Shown: positions 1 to 5,538, counted from the first letter of the stretch. The stretch: 11,092 nt of DNA from Thermoplasmatales archaeon (GCA_030019485.1 JASEEW010000052.1:1-11092), one strand, 5' to 3'. The notes: generated from the sequence alone by a model not told the origin. Numbers and translations: made by a program.

Positions 1-189
1 ACCCAGTCGTTTTTGTACTTCTGAAACGAACTTATCTAAAGCTATCTTTTTATTCATAGCAATAACTGCTGCTGGCTTCGCCTTCGGCTCAGCCGCTTGT
101 CCTTTTTCAGATACCTTTTCCTTTTTTCCCAGTTTATCACCTTCACATTCCTTTACATTCCCTCTTTTTCTGCTATTTTCTTTCCAAAT
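1..189 (-). CDS. Partial reading frame downstream of the SCP2 gene, start unclear, runs off the window
   Basis: On the minus strand a frame is open from the stop complement at 190-192 to the window edge. Its readable product has a Lys/Glu/Ala/Pro-rich stretch (GKKEKVSEKGQAAEPKAKPA) and then a helix-like segment containing ALDKFVSEVQKRLG, a composition that looks coding. No ATG, GTG or TTG lies near a ribosome binding site in this frame. The in-frame ATG at 55-57 has no Shine-Dalgarno. A GGTGAT sits just ahead of an in-frame CTG at 130-132, which would be a rare start. The frame is -1 relative to the SCP2 gene that ends at 153, so it could be the continuation of that gene after a frameshift, or an independent gene. 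I do not recognise the family. Confidence 0.35.
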   Translation of the reverse strand, partial: MWKENSRKRGNVKECEGDKLGKKEKVSEKGQAAEPKAKPAAVIAMNKKIALDKFVSEVQKRLG

Positions 190-530
190 TTAGGTATGGC
201 TCCAAGTGGTCCTGCGATTTTGTTTATCTCAGCCCAACTGCCTTTCACCATCTTAAGCTTCTTTGTTGCCATGAGAATCATGCCGTATGCTTTGCCAGTC
301 ATAAGCTTTGTAAAATCCTCTTTGGAAATCTCGAACACGAAGTCAGGATTGTCCGGCTTTTCCTTCAAAAGTTTGAGTTCGCCATTGTTGATGGAAAGTG
401 TAAGGTATGTGTCATCACCGTTCTTCAATGCCATAACTATGGAGCACGAGGTGTCTTTCATCTTCTCCCTGAGCTTTTCATCTCCTGCTGCCATTTCTAC
501 TGCTTTCTCAGTAAGTTCAATTATATCCAA
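153..530 (-). CDS. SCP2 (sterol carrier protein 2)-like domain protein
   Basis: This 125-residue protein consists essentially of one SCP2-like lipid-binding domain. It shows the usual order: an N-terminal helix, a strand rich in small and polar residues (SCSIVMALKNGDDTYLTL), a second strand pair with PDFVFEISKEDFTKLMTGK, and a hydrophobic C-terminal helical part (KLKMVKGSWAEINKIAGPLG). SCP2 domains bind lipids or acyl chains in a hydrophobic tunnel; the archaeal ligand is generally unknown, so the substrate cannot be named. The protein has no signal peptide or membrane helix and should be cytoplasmic. The start is a TTG at 528-530, chosen because a strong GAGGTGAT Shine-Dalgarno lies 5 nt upstream. 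The length is normal for a stand-alone domain. A frameshifted C-terminal extension is possible, because the next open frame begins where this one ends. Confidence 0.75.
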   Translation of the reverse strand: MDIIELTEKAVEMAAGDEKLREKMKDTSCSIVMALKNGDDTYLTLSINNGELKLLKEKPDNPDFVFEISKEDFTKLMTGKAYGMILMATKKLKMVKGSWAEINKIAGPLGAIPKFGKKIAEKEGM

Positions 531-535
531 GGAAA

Positions 536-543
536 ATCACCTC
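536..543 (-). promoter_or_regulatory. Strong Shine-Dalgarno for the SCP2 gene
   Basis: GAGGTGAT on the minus strand lies 5 nt before the TTG at 528-530 and decides that unusual start codon. A run of nine G residues (plus-strand C tract 546-554) lies directly upstream in the leader. Confidence 0.7.
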
Positions 544-894
544 TGCCCCCCCCCAAAAGAAACAAAAAATGCTAAAATAATCAGGCACAACAACGATTGT
601 GTCAAAAAAATATGTTTTCTTATTTTTTCCAACTGCTTGCCTGCTTGCTTGCTTTTTGGAGTTTTTCTAAAAATGGGGTTCAAGCAACTGGTTTCCATCA
701 TCATCATAAACTTAAATAGAATGAGGATATATTAATGTTATTATCCCCTGCTGGCTATGAACATGGATAGTTTCGTCTGCACCAATTTATTATTATTTGT
801 CAGTCTAACAATCCTCTCTTTAAAAATGGTGAAGCACTCATTCATCCTCAGACCAATTTTCATCCACCTTATACCAAGCATTTTCTGCTAAGAG

Positions 895-1004
895 GTGAAC
901 ACTTGGTGAACACTTTGTGAATACCTTTAACATAAAAGTGAATACTTTGTGAACACTTTTAAAAACGGTTTATCGTATATAAGGGTGAATACTATGAATA
1001 CTTT
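895..1004. repeat. Seven copies of an 11-bp direct repeat, consensus GTGAAYACTTT
   Basis: Copies start at 895, 906, 917, 938, 949, 985 and 994. The first three are strictly contiguous, the next two are contiguous after a 10-bp degenerate gap, and the last two (the first shortened to 9 bp) follow a further gap of 25 bp. The 11-bp period is about one helical turn, so a protein bound to each copy would lie on the same face of the DNA. The third gap contains a TATA-like CGTATATAAG. This resembles an operator array or an iteron cluster; nothing in the window identifies the binding protein. Confidence 0.8.
974..983 (+). promoter_or_regulatory. TATA-like element inside the direct-repeat cluster
   Basis: CGTATATAAG on the plus strand lies between the fifth and sixth 11-bp repeats, predicting a start of transcription near 1005. 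No convincing gene follows on this strand before 1274, so any transcript would be non-coding or encode only a tiny peptide. Confidence 0.35.
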
Positions 1005-1274
1005 ATGCCATTTTTTAATGTTTTTGGCGTTTGATTACCACAAAATCTAAAAATAATCAAAATAATTTAATACAATGATAAGCCATATCCTGTTGTTCAT
1101 TCATGCAAACAAGGTAACTTTGATCCATAGGAATGATGCCCAAAAAATGGGAAAATAAAGGCGTAACCCCTATTTCGAGTGGAGTAGGTTGTATATAAAG
1201 TTAACGATTTGAGGGTGTGGACTTGAACCCAAAACGGTCTAAATCTCCTCGGGCCCATCTTGCGAACGATGCTT

Positions 1275-1469
1275 TTATATTATTTTTTTTAAAATTTTTG
1301 TAGAGTAGAATGTCGGTATATCAAAAACCAGAAACCAAAAAAACAATGTTAGACCGACCCTTAATGACCCCTGATTTGTGATGCCCTGCCAGAAAAAAAG
1401 GAAACAAACAACTACCTGGATGGCAAACGCAAGACATATAGTGCATATTTCTATTCTTGTTGCATTCAT
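1275..1469 (-). CDS. Small two-helix membrane protein
   Basis: This 64-residue hydrophobic protein has two predicted membrane helices, about residues 10-28 (ICLAFAIQVVVCFLFFW) and 38-55 (VGLTLFFWFLVFDIP), and a basic C-terminal tail (KILKKII). It starts 4 nt after the stop of the SEC59/DGK1-like gene, with a GTGAT-like sequence formed across that stop codon, so the two are probably co-transcribed and translationally coupled. I do not recognise the family. Tight linkage suggests it acts with, or stabilises, the upstream membrane enzyme; that is inference. Confidence 0.6.
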   Translation of the reverse strand: MNATRIEICTICLAFAIQVVVCFLFFWQGITNQGSLRVGLTLFFWFLVFDIPTFYSTKILKKII

Positions 1470-1473
1470 ATTA

Positions 1474-2082
1474 TCACACAGGGAAGGGTGTTATTAATAT
1501 TTCAGGTAGCGGGATTATTCCAAGCAGGGTTAGGACGTAAATAACAATTGCAGGTGTCATCGGCATCAGAAAATCATCATCAATTTTTTTGGATTTTATT
1601 CCTTCAGCCCCAACACCTGTCAATGCCGCAAATAATGCAACGTGCACATGGTAGTTAAATATGAGAAATATGCAGCAACAGGCGGAAACACCTGCTATCA
1701 TAGACAGCACATGATTTTTCTTTCTGAGTTCACCCATTAATGAATCACCAAAACATGATATAAGGATACACGGTCCTGCTATCTGCTGCGGAAAAAGGAG
1801 AAGAAGCACAGATATGCTTATGCAGAACCAGATGTATGCCCCAGCCTTTTTTGTTTCATAGGGTCTAAACGGAAAAAGAAATCTTTCGTCCAGTCTATTA
1901 CGTAATCTTAATCCCTCCACAATTATTGCAGAGATAAGGATTGTAAGAATTATGGCAATTTTTAGAATATAAATCCATAATATGTCATCTGGGTATAAGT
2001 AGTAAACAAGAGTGCAGGCCCCACTAACATGAATTATTCTTCTGAACCAGTGATGGCTGGGCTGGATATCATCTAACCTCAT
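1474..2082 (-). CDS. SEC59/DGK1-like membrane protein, possible CTP-dependent polyprenol or diacylglycerol-type lipid kinase
   Basis: This 202-residue polytopic protein has about five to six membrane helices. The pattern of short polar motifs between helices fits the dolichol kinase/phosphatidate cytidylyltransferase-like superfamily: RRIIHVSG at 14-21 after the N-terminus, EGLRL at 56-60, RPYETKKAG at 73-81, FGDSLMGELR at 111-120, and GAEGIKSKKIDDDFLMP at 158-174, which matches the usual acidic E...DN..P end motif. SEC59/DGK1 enzymes use CTP to phosphorylate polyprenols or diacylglycerol in the membrane. An archaeal homolog could act on dolichol or an isoprenoid lipid, which would suit a cell with many N-glycosylation sequons on a surface protein; the substrate is inferred. 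The ATG at 2080-2082 has no ribosome binding site but a TATA box sits 26 nt upstream. It may instead be a cytidylyltransferase relative without kinase activity. Confidence 0.6.
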   Translation of the reverse strand: MRLDDIQPSHHWFRRIIHVSGACTLVYYLYPDDILWIYILKIAIILTILISAIIVEGLRLRNRLDERFLFPFRPYETKKAGAYIWFCISISVLLLLFPQQIAGPCILISCFGDSLMGELRKKNHVLSMIAGVSACCCIFLIFNYHVHVALFAALTGVGAEGIKSKKIDDDFLMPMTPAIVIYVLTLLGIIPLPEILITPFPV

Positions 2083-2103
2083 TGTATTGCCATATCTGTT
2101 ATC

Positions 2104-2112
2104 AAATTTAAA
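2104..2112 (-). promoter_or_regulatory. TATA box of the kinase-like gene
   Basis: TTTAAATTT on the minus strand is centred about 26 nt before the ATG at 2082. With no Shine-Dalgarno present, this predicts a leaderless or nearly leaderless mRNA. Confidence 0.45.
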
Positions 2113-2163
2113 CCTGTTGCTGGATGATAAAATATATCTTCTCTGTTGACATTATATATTGTT

Positions 2164-2253
2164 CACAGATTTTTTCTTCAGAAAAAATCTGTGCACTGCA
2201 GGGGATGACACAACCATTCCCTGCGCTCGTGAATTTTCCTTTGGAAAATTCAC
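2164..2253. repeat. Three perfect hairpins upstream of tRNA-Leu
   Basis: There is a 13-bp stem at 2164-2176/2181-2193 (loop TTCA), a 10-bp stem with one G-T pair at 2198-2207/2215-2224, and an 11-bp stem at 2229-2239/2243-2253 (loop TTT). The last ends 4 nt before the tRNA. A symmetric TATA-like ATTATATATT at 2151-2160 precedes them and could be the tRNA promoter, which would place these hairpins in the 5' leader of the precursor. Confidence 0.7.
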
Positions 2254-2281
2254 TCGTGCGGGGGTAGCCAAGCCTGGTCAA

Positions 2282-2329
2282 ATGCCGAGGAGCAAGCTCC
2301 TCTTATCTACCCTACCTTCGGCAGGCTAG
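2282..2329 (+). other. tRNA-Leu intron 1, D-arm (about 48 nt)
   Basis: A bulge-helix-bulge can be drawn. Exon GGTC (2276-2279) pairs with GGCT (2324-2327) as the 4-bp central helix, the 3-nt bulges are AAA (2280-2282) and AGA (2328-2330), and an inner helix TGCCGA (2283-2288)/TCGGCA (2318-2323) continues it. Cutting after the second bulge base gives intron 2282-2329. The alternative boundaries 2285-2331 restore a better D-stem (GCC/GGC) but would cut inside the inner helix. A further hairpin GAGGAG/CTCCTC (2287-2292/2297-2302) competes inside the intron. Confidence 0.7.
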
Positions 2330-2345
2330 AAGCGACAGACTCAAG

Positions 2346-2461
2346 ATTTTTATCCTGATGAGGATAAAAATGCAAGGAATTCTTCATAAGCGAACAAAGT
2401 GAGCGAATGAAGATACAAGGAATTTCTATCAAGAAATTCCGAAGTACTCTGATTCCTGGTA
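2346..2461 (+). other. tRNA-Leu intron 2, anticodon loop position 37/38 (116 nt)
   Basis: It is inserted between G37 (2345) and A38 (2462), the commonest archaeal tRNA intron site. It contains a 10-bp hairpin at 2346-2355/2362-2371, a 7-bp stem at 2381-2387/2407-2413, a 9-bp stem at 2419-2427/2432-2440, and a closing helix AGGAAT (2375-2380)/ATTCCT (2452-2457). The 9-bp hairpin carries the same flanks, AGGAATT and ATTCCGAAGTA, as hairpins found outside the tRNA. I could not draw a canonical bulge-helix-bulge at its ends, so splicing would need a relaxed motif. Confidence 0.75.
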
Positions 2462-2492
2462 ATCTGTTCCAGAAGTGGTTCGCCGGTTCGAA

Positions 2493-2570
2493 CAGGTGTA
2501 AGGTGTAAGTGGTGAGTAAACAGGACTTATCCCTTAAACCTTAAACCTCTGCACCTTAAACCTTAGAAAA
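2493..2570 (+). other. tRNA-Leu intron 3, T-loop position 59/60 (78 nt)
   Basis: It splits the T-loop TTCGAA|T between A2492 and T2571. The exon TTC (2487-2489) can pair with intron GAA (2565-2567), bulges AA^C and AA^T carry the cuts, and the inner helix pairs AGGTGTAAGGTG (2494-2505) with the CACCTTAAACCT region (2552-2563). The 4-bp central helix has one mismatch, so it is a relaxed bulge-helix-bulge. Much of the intron is heptamer repeats of CCTTAAA type and their complement. Confidence 0.75.
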
Positions 2571-2584
2571 TCCGGTCCCCCGCA

Positions 2585-2870
2585 TTTTTGTGAGCTACGG
2601 AGTAGCGAGTAAAAATACGAGGAATTTTGCGTTAGCAAAATTCCGAAGTATCTACAAATTTGTAGAGAGCAGGAAGCTTTGCTTCCTGCGAATCACAAAA
2701 TTGCGCAAGCAATTTTGTGTAAATAAACGAGCGATAGCGATTGAGCAAAAAGAAAAGGAAAACCAAGTTTTCCTATGAATTTTCAAAAATTGTAAAACAA
2801 TTTTTTGAATGAATTGGATCGGAGCAACTGAGCAAAATATTTCGGAATTAATTTTGTGAATTCCAACTAT
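2585..2870. repeat. Array of short hairpins between tRNA-Leu and the ATPase gene
   Basis: This stretch holds no gene. Perfect or near-perfect stem-loops follow one another with short linkers: 2621-2644 (10-bp stem, loop GTTA), 2652-2665 (7-bp palindrome), 2670-2688 (8-bp, loop TTT), 2694-2719 (11-bp, loop GCAA), 2756-2774 (8-bp, loop CAA), an imperfect stem near 2784-2807, and 2844-2864 (6-bp). Linkers are purine-rich on the plus strand (GAG, GAGC, GAGCGA). Stem sequences differ, so this is a family of structures rather than copies of one sequence. Confidence 0.75.
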
Positions 2871-2871
2871 T

Positions 2872-4206
2872 TTAGGTTTTGATTATTTTCTTTTTCCCAA
2901 AAATACTTCTTTTTGTTTCTTCCTCCTCTTTCATCTCCCCTTCCTTTTCAGATTCTTCCTCTTTTTTCAAATAATAGTTTTGTATAACATCTGTAACTGT
3001 TTTCACATCCCTATAGTTTTTTATCACAAGCCCATCAAGTATTTCCTGTCTTTCTCTTAATGCCTCATCAAATTCCTTTAACGAGATGCTTGCAGCCCTT
3101 GATATTTTCTCCCTGAGTTTGCTTGGAACACCTGTCTCTTTTAATGTGTTTGATGCAGTGTCCCATTTGAATATTGTGTTCAATCTTGGTCTATTTTTTT
3201 CAAGACCTGCAACCTCAGATATTTCAACAATTCTTCTCGCAGATCCCCCGCCTTTTATCGTCATCCTCTGATGCATGATAATAAGATCTAAAGCCATCAG
3301 CATCATCGGTTCCACATTCATTGGTGGTGTTGTTAACCTGATAATTGTTTCAGATGCTGTATTGGCATGCACCGTACCCATACATCCCTCATGACCTGTG
3401 TTCATCGCATTAAACAATGTGTTTGCCTCTTTACTCCTGATTTCACCTATGATTATCCTATCAGGTCTCATCCTTAACGTATTTTTAAGCAGGTCATCCA
3501 TTGCTATCGCATTTACATCATGACTTGGCGGTACCGTTTCCAGTCTAATCCAGTGCTCATGCTCAAGTTGAAGTTCTGCGGCATCCTCTATTGTTATCAG
3601 TCTCTCCTCAACAGGTATGAACATGGCAAGAACATTCATTGTTGTTGTCTTACCCGAGCTCGACCCTCCAGATAGTATTATGTTTGACGGTTTGTATTTT
3701 AAACCTTCAACCCACAACCACAGATATGCCCCCACAGCCGAGTTGATTGTTCCATTTTTTATTAGGTCAACTATTGTTAGAGGGTCTTTCAGGAATTTTC
3801 TGATAGTGAGGGTCGGCCCATCCGGTGACGCGGGCGGTACAGTTGCATTCACCCTGCATCCATCCGGCAGTCTCCCATCAAATAAAGGGGTAGTAGCATC
3901 TATTTTTTTGCCCACAAAAGACGCGATCTCATTCAACACCTTCCTGATGTCCTCATTTGACATGGTAATATTTGTTGTGCACACCCCATACTTCCTGTGG
4001 TACACATTTACATATCTGTCAAGCCCATTATACACTATTTCCTCCAAGTTGTCATCTGCTATGAGGGGTTCCAGGTCCAGATATGGTGGTTTTTTCTCCT
4101 GAATAAACTCCACCTCATACAGGGGTATATATTTTCCCTCAATTTTTTTGATTGTTATGTTCTTGTACCTCTCAATAACCTCAGTTTCTCCTTCTAATTC
4201 ATCCAT
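2872..4206 (-). CDS. Type II/IV secretion ATPase, FlaI/TadA-type archaeal pilus assembly motor
   Basis: This 444-residue cytoplasmic motor ATPase powers pilin or secretion machinery at the membrane. Its motifs are in family order: Walker A GGSSSGKTT at 180-188, Asp box ITIEDAAELQL at 204-214, Walker B region RPDRIIIGEIR at 247-257, and His box GTVHANT at 277-283. The N-terminal part (about 1-140) is the usual GspE/FlaI N-domain, with LEEIVYNGLDRYVNVYHR at 54-71. The C-terminus is a charged Lys/Glu tail. The frame is open further upstream, but the ATG at 4204-4206 is chosen because AGGTGAG lies 6 nt before it and it begins 16 nt after the stop of the neighbouring GspF-type gene. It is third in a three-gene operon with two such membrane proteins, like TadA-TadB-TadC. 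No archaellum-specific genes are nearby, so a pilus or secretion role is more likely than motility. Confidence 0.92.
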   Translation of the reverse strand: MDELEGETEVIERYKNITIKKIEGKYIPLYEVEFIQEKKPPYLDLEPLIADDNLEEIVYNGLDRYVNVYHRKYGVCTTNITMSNEDIRKVLNEIASFVGKKIDATTPLFDGRLPDGCRVNATVPPASPDGPTLTIRKFLKDPLTIVDLIKNGTINSAVGAYLWLWVEGLKYKPSNIILSGGSSSGKTTTMNVLAMFIPVEERLITIEDAAELQLEHEHWIRLETVPPSHDVNAIAMDDLLKNTLRMRPDRIIIGEIRSKEANTLFNAMNTGHEGCMGTVHANTASETIIRLTTPPMNVEPMMLMALDLIIMHQRMTIKGGGSARRIVEISEVAGLEKNRPRLNTIFKWDTASNTLKETGVPSKLREKISRAASISLKEFDEALRERQEILDGLVIKNYRDVKTVTDVIQNYYLKKEEESEKEGEMKEEEETKRSIFGKKKIIKT

Positions 4207-4222
4207 TTTTCTCACCTTTCCC

Positions 4223-4951
4223 TCATATGAGTTTAAAGTTAATGATAAGAGTATACAATACATATGATATGAACATCCATAGTGGCAGTTGCATTACTGA
4301 TTGTTTCACCCTGTTAGATACTATCCCATACATAATGGTTGCACATATGGCGAGAAGAAGGATAAATATACCCACAGAATCTGCTATCACCTGAAACTGC
4401 TCCTTAACAAATGCTGAGCTAAATATAGAAAAAATAACCCCTATAAGTAGTGGGGTAAGTAACGCACCACCAAACAGTATCATAGATGCCTGGGATTTTG
4501 TTTTTGTTTCCCTTTCAACCTCAAGCATGTATCCTGACCAGAGTTCCTCAGATATTCTTCTCAGCACATCAGTGAGCTCTGCGTTTGTTGTCATGGAAAT
4601 GTTTATTATGGATACAACCCTTGAAACAGTCCTGGAGTTTGTTCTCTTTGCAAACCTTGTTAATGACTCAGAAAATGAATACTCCTTCATGTCTTTTAGG
4701 AGGAGTTTCATCTCATCCCCCAGCGCATCCTTTCTGGTGTCACTAATTGCTTTTAATGCGGTTTCTATGGCTGTGCCAGATTTAAGGCTTTCAGTAAGCT
4801 CACTGAGCATTTCAGGTAGCGCATTTTCAACCTTTTTAATCCTTTTATCCCGTTGATACGAGGGAAACCATATACTTATTGAAATTACAGTCAGCGGGAG
4901 TAAGACAATAATAATTGGACTGCTGACCACACTACTGACATCTATATTCAT
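4223..4951 (-). CDS. Type II secretion system F-domain membrane protein (TadC/GspF-like platform subunit)
   Basis: This 242-residue protein has an N-terminal membrane helix (about 12-29), a cytoplasmic helical T2SS-F domain (about 35-150) with the typical LPEMLSELTESLKSGTAIETAL opening and TDVLRRISEELW, and three C-terminal helices (about 154-179, 189-211, 221-238). T2SS-F proteins form the inner-membrane platform that couples the ATPase to the growing pilus. Its ATG overlaps the stop of the preceding F-domain gene by 4 bp (ATGA), so the two are translationally coupled, and the ATPase follows 16 nt after its stop. It is shorter than the archaeal PilC/FlaJ proteins, which carry two F-domains in one chain. 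Confidence 0.85.
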   Translation of the reverse strand: MNIDVSSVVSSPIIIVLLPLTVISISIWFPSYQRDKRIKKVENALPEMLSELTESLKSGTAIETALKAISDTRKDALGDEMKLLLKDMKEYSFSESLTRFAKRTNSRTVSRVVSIINISMTTNAELTDVLRRISEELWSGYMLEVERETKTKSQASMILFGGALLTPLLIGVIFSIFSSAFVKEQFQVIADSVGIFILLLAICATIMYGIVSNRVKQSVMQLPLWMFISYVLYTLIINFKLI

Positions 4952-5517
4952 ACATTTGCCTCCAAGTTCTTTGTCCAGAACATTATCATTCCCATGCCAA
5001 GTACTGTTATAAGTAAAATCACCCTGACAATCATGATTATTTCCGAAGATATTGTAATCTTTTCTTCCTCTATTTGCGGCATCCCTCCACTAGCAAGTGG
5101 ACCAACAAGGGGTATAATAGCAATAATAATAGGCACAAGTATTGCTACGATAAGGAAAATATCTGATACCATTGTGAGTTTTTCTATATAGCGCTGTATC
5201 CTCGCCTTCCTTTTTTCTGTTTCCCTGTTCGCAAGCGTTCTCAGTGAGTCTGCCAGCTCTGTTTCCCCTTTCAGACTTCTTGATATTGTGACAAATGTTT
5301 TTTTCAATGACTCGGATTTCGTTTCATGTGTCAGCATATCCAAAGATTTTTCTAAACCACCATAGGATTCCTTTAAAACCTTTTTAAACTCGCGCGAAAC
5401 ACTGCCGTATCCCCCTTCTGCAACGTGCTGTATGGCACTTTCTAATCCTACACCAGAGCTCACGAGCACTTCCATAGCCCACAAAGCATATACCAGCTCC
5501 TGGTCTTCCTTAGGCAT
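4948..5517 (-). CDS. Type II secretion system F-domain membrane protein (TadB/GspF-like), first gene of the operon
   Basis: This 189-residue protein has an N-terminal F-domain (about 5-110: ALWAMEVLVSSGVGLESAI, then a KGETELADSLRTLANRET segment) and two membrane helices (about 113-141 and 158-182). It probably pairs with the next gene product, so that the two together do the work of a single two-domain PilC/FlaJ. Unlike its partner it has no N-terminal membrane helix, an unusually short form. A TTG at 5518-5520 would add one residue. The ATG at 5515-5517 is preferred because it lies 26 nt after a TATA box and lacks a ribosome binding site, which fits a leaderless operon mRNA. Confidence 0.82.
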   Translation of the reverse strand: MPKEDQELVYALWAMEVLVSSGVGLESAIQHVAEGGYGSVSREFKKVLKESYGGLEKSLDMLTHETKSESLKKTFVTISRSLKGETELADSLRTLANRETEKRKARIQRYIEKLTMVSDIFLIVAILVPIIIAIIPLVGPLASGGMPQIEEEKITISSEIIMIVRVILLITVLGMGMIMFWTKNLEANV

Positions 5518-5538
5518 CAAATGTTAATATGATTAAGG

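Larger units (their letters stand above)
544..1274. other. Gene-poor intergenic stretch
   Basis: About 730 bp with no convincing gene on either strand. It holds the leader and probable promoter of the SCP2 gene, a nine-C tract (546-554), a short TGCTTGC-type repeat near 639-652, AT-rich sequence, the 11-bp direct repeat cluster at 895-1004, and two TATA-like sites pointing rightward (974-983 and about 1190-1199). The only small frame near a ribosome-binding-like site is an 18-codon ATG frame at 994-1050, which is too short to call. Confidence 0.6.
2258..2584 (+). tRNA. tRNA-Leu (anticodon CAA) interrupted by three introns
   Basis: The ends pair as a 7-bp acceptor stem, GCGGGGG (2258-2264) with CCCCCGC (2577-2583), followed by discriminator A2584; CCA is not encoded. 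The D-arm begins GCCAAGCCTGGTCAA. The anticodon stem is ACAGA (2335-2339) with TCTGT (2463-2467), enclosing the loop C-T-CAA-G-A with anticodon CAA at 2342-2344. A class II variable arm (about 2468-2481, stem CCA/TGG) and the T-stem GCCGG (2482-2486)/CCGGT (2572-2576) follow. Three insertions must be removed to give a normal molecule of about 85 nt: one in the D-arm, one after G37 and one inside the T-loop. The class II variable arm and the CAA anticodon make leucine secure. The exact D-arm junction is uncertain. Confidence 0.85.

Noticed and set aside
97..735. 212-codon open frame on the plus strand across the SCP2 gene
   Set aside because: It is an antisense shadow of the SCP2 gene and leader; its product is Phe/Ser-rich without domain features, whereas the minus strand gives a clear SCP2 domain with a strong ribosome binding site.
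994..1050. 18-codon open frame on the plus strand after GGTGAAT and the TATA-like element
   Set aside because: Too short and low in complexity; its start lies inside the 11-bp repeats, so the apparent ribosome binding site is just the repeat.
1188..1262. tRNA-like sequence: GGGTTCAAGTCC on the minus strand matches a T-loop consensus, and a TATA-like TTGTATATAAAG lies next to it
   Set aside because: The T-stem around the loop does not pair beyond two base pairs, and no acceptor or anticodon stem can be drawn on either strand, so it is at most a decayed remnant.
2590..2778. 62-codon open frame on the plus strand after tRNA-Leu
   Set aside because: It is composed entirely of hairpin repeats; open only because the palindromes lack stops, with no ribosome binding site or domain.
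2164..2870. CRISPR array
   Set aside because: Repeats are hairpins of differing stem sequence with short irregular linkers, with no constant repeat or uniform spacers, and no cas genes are present.
2872..4263. Longer version of the ATPase starting at 4263
   Set aside because: It would overlap the upstream gene by about 41 bp and has no ribosome binding site; the ATG at 4206 has AGGTGAG at correct spacing.
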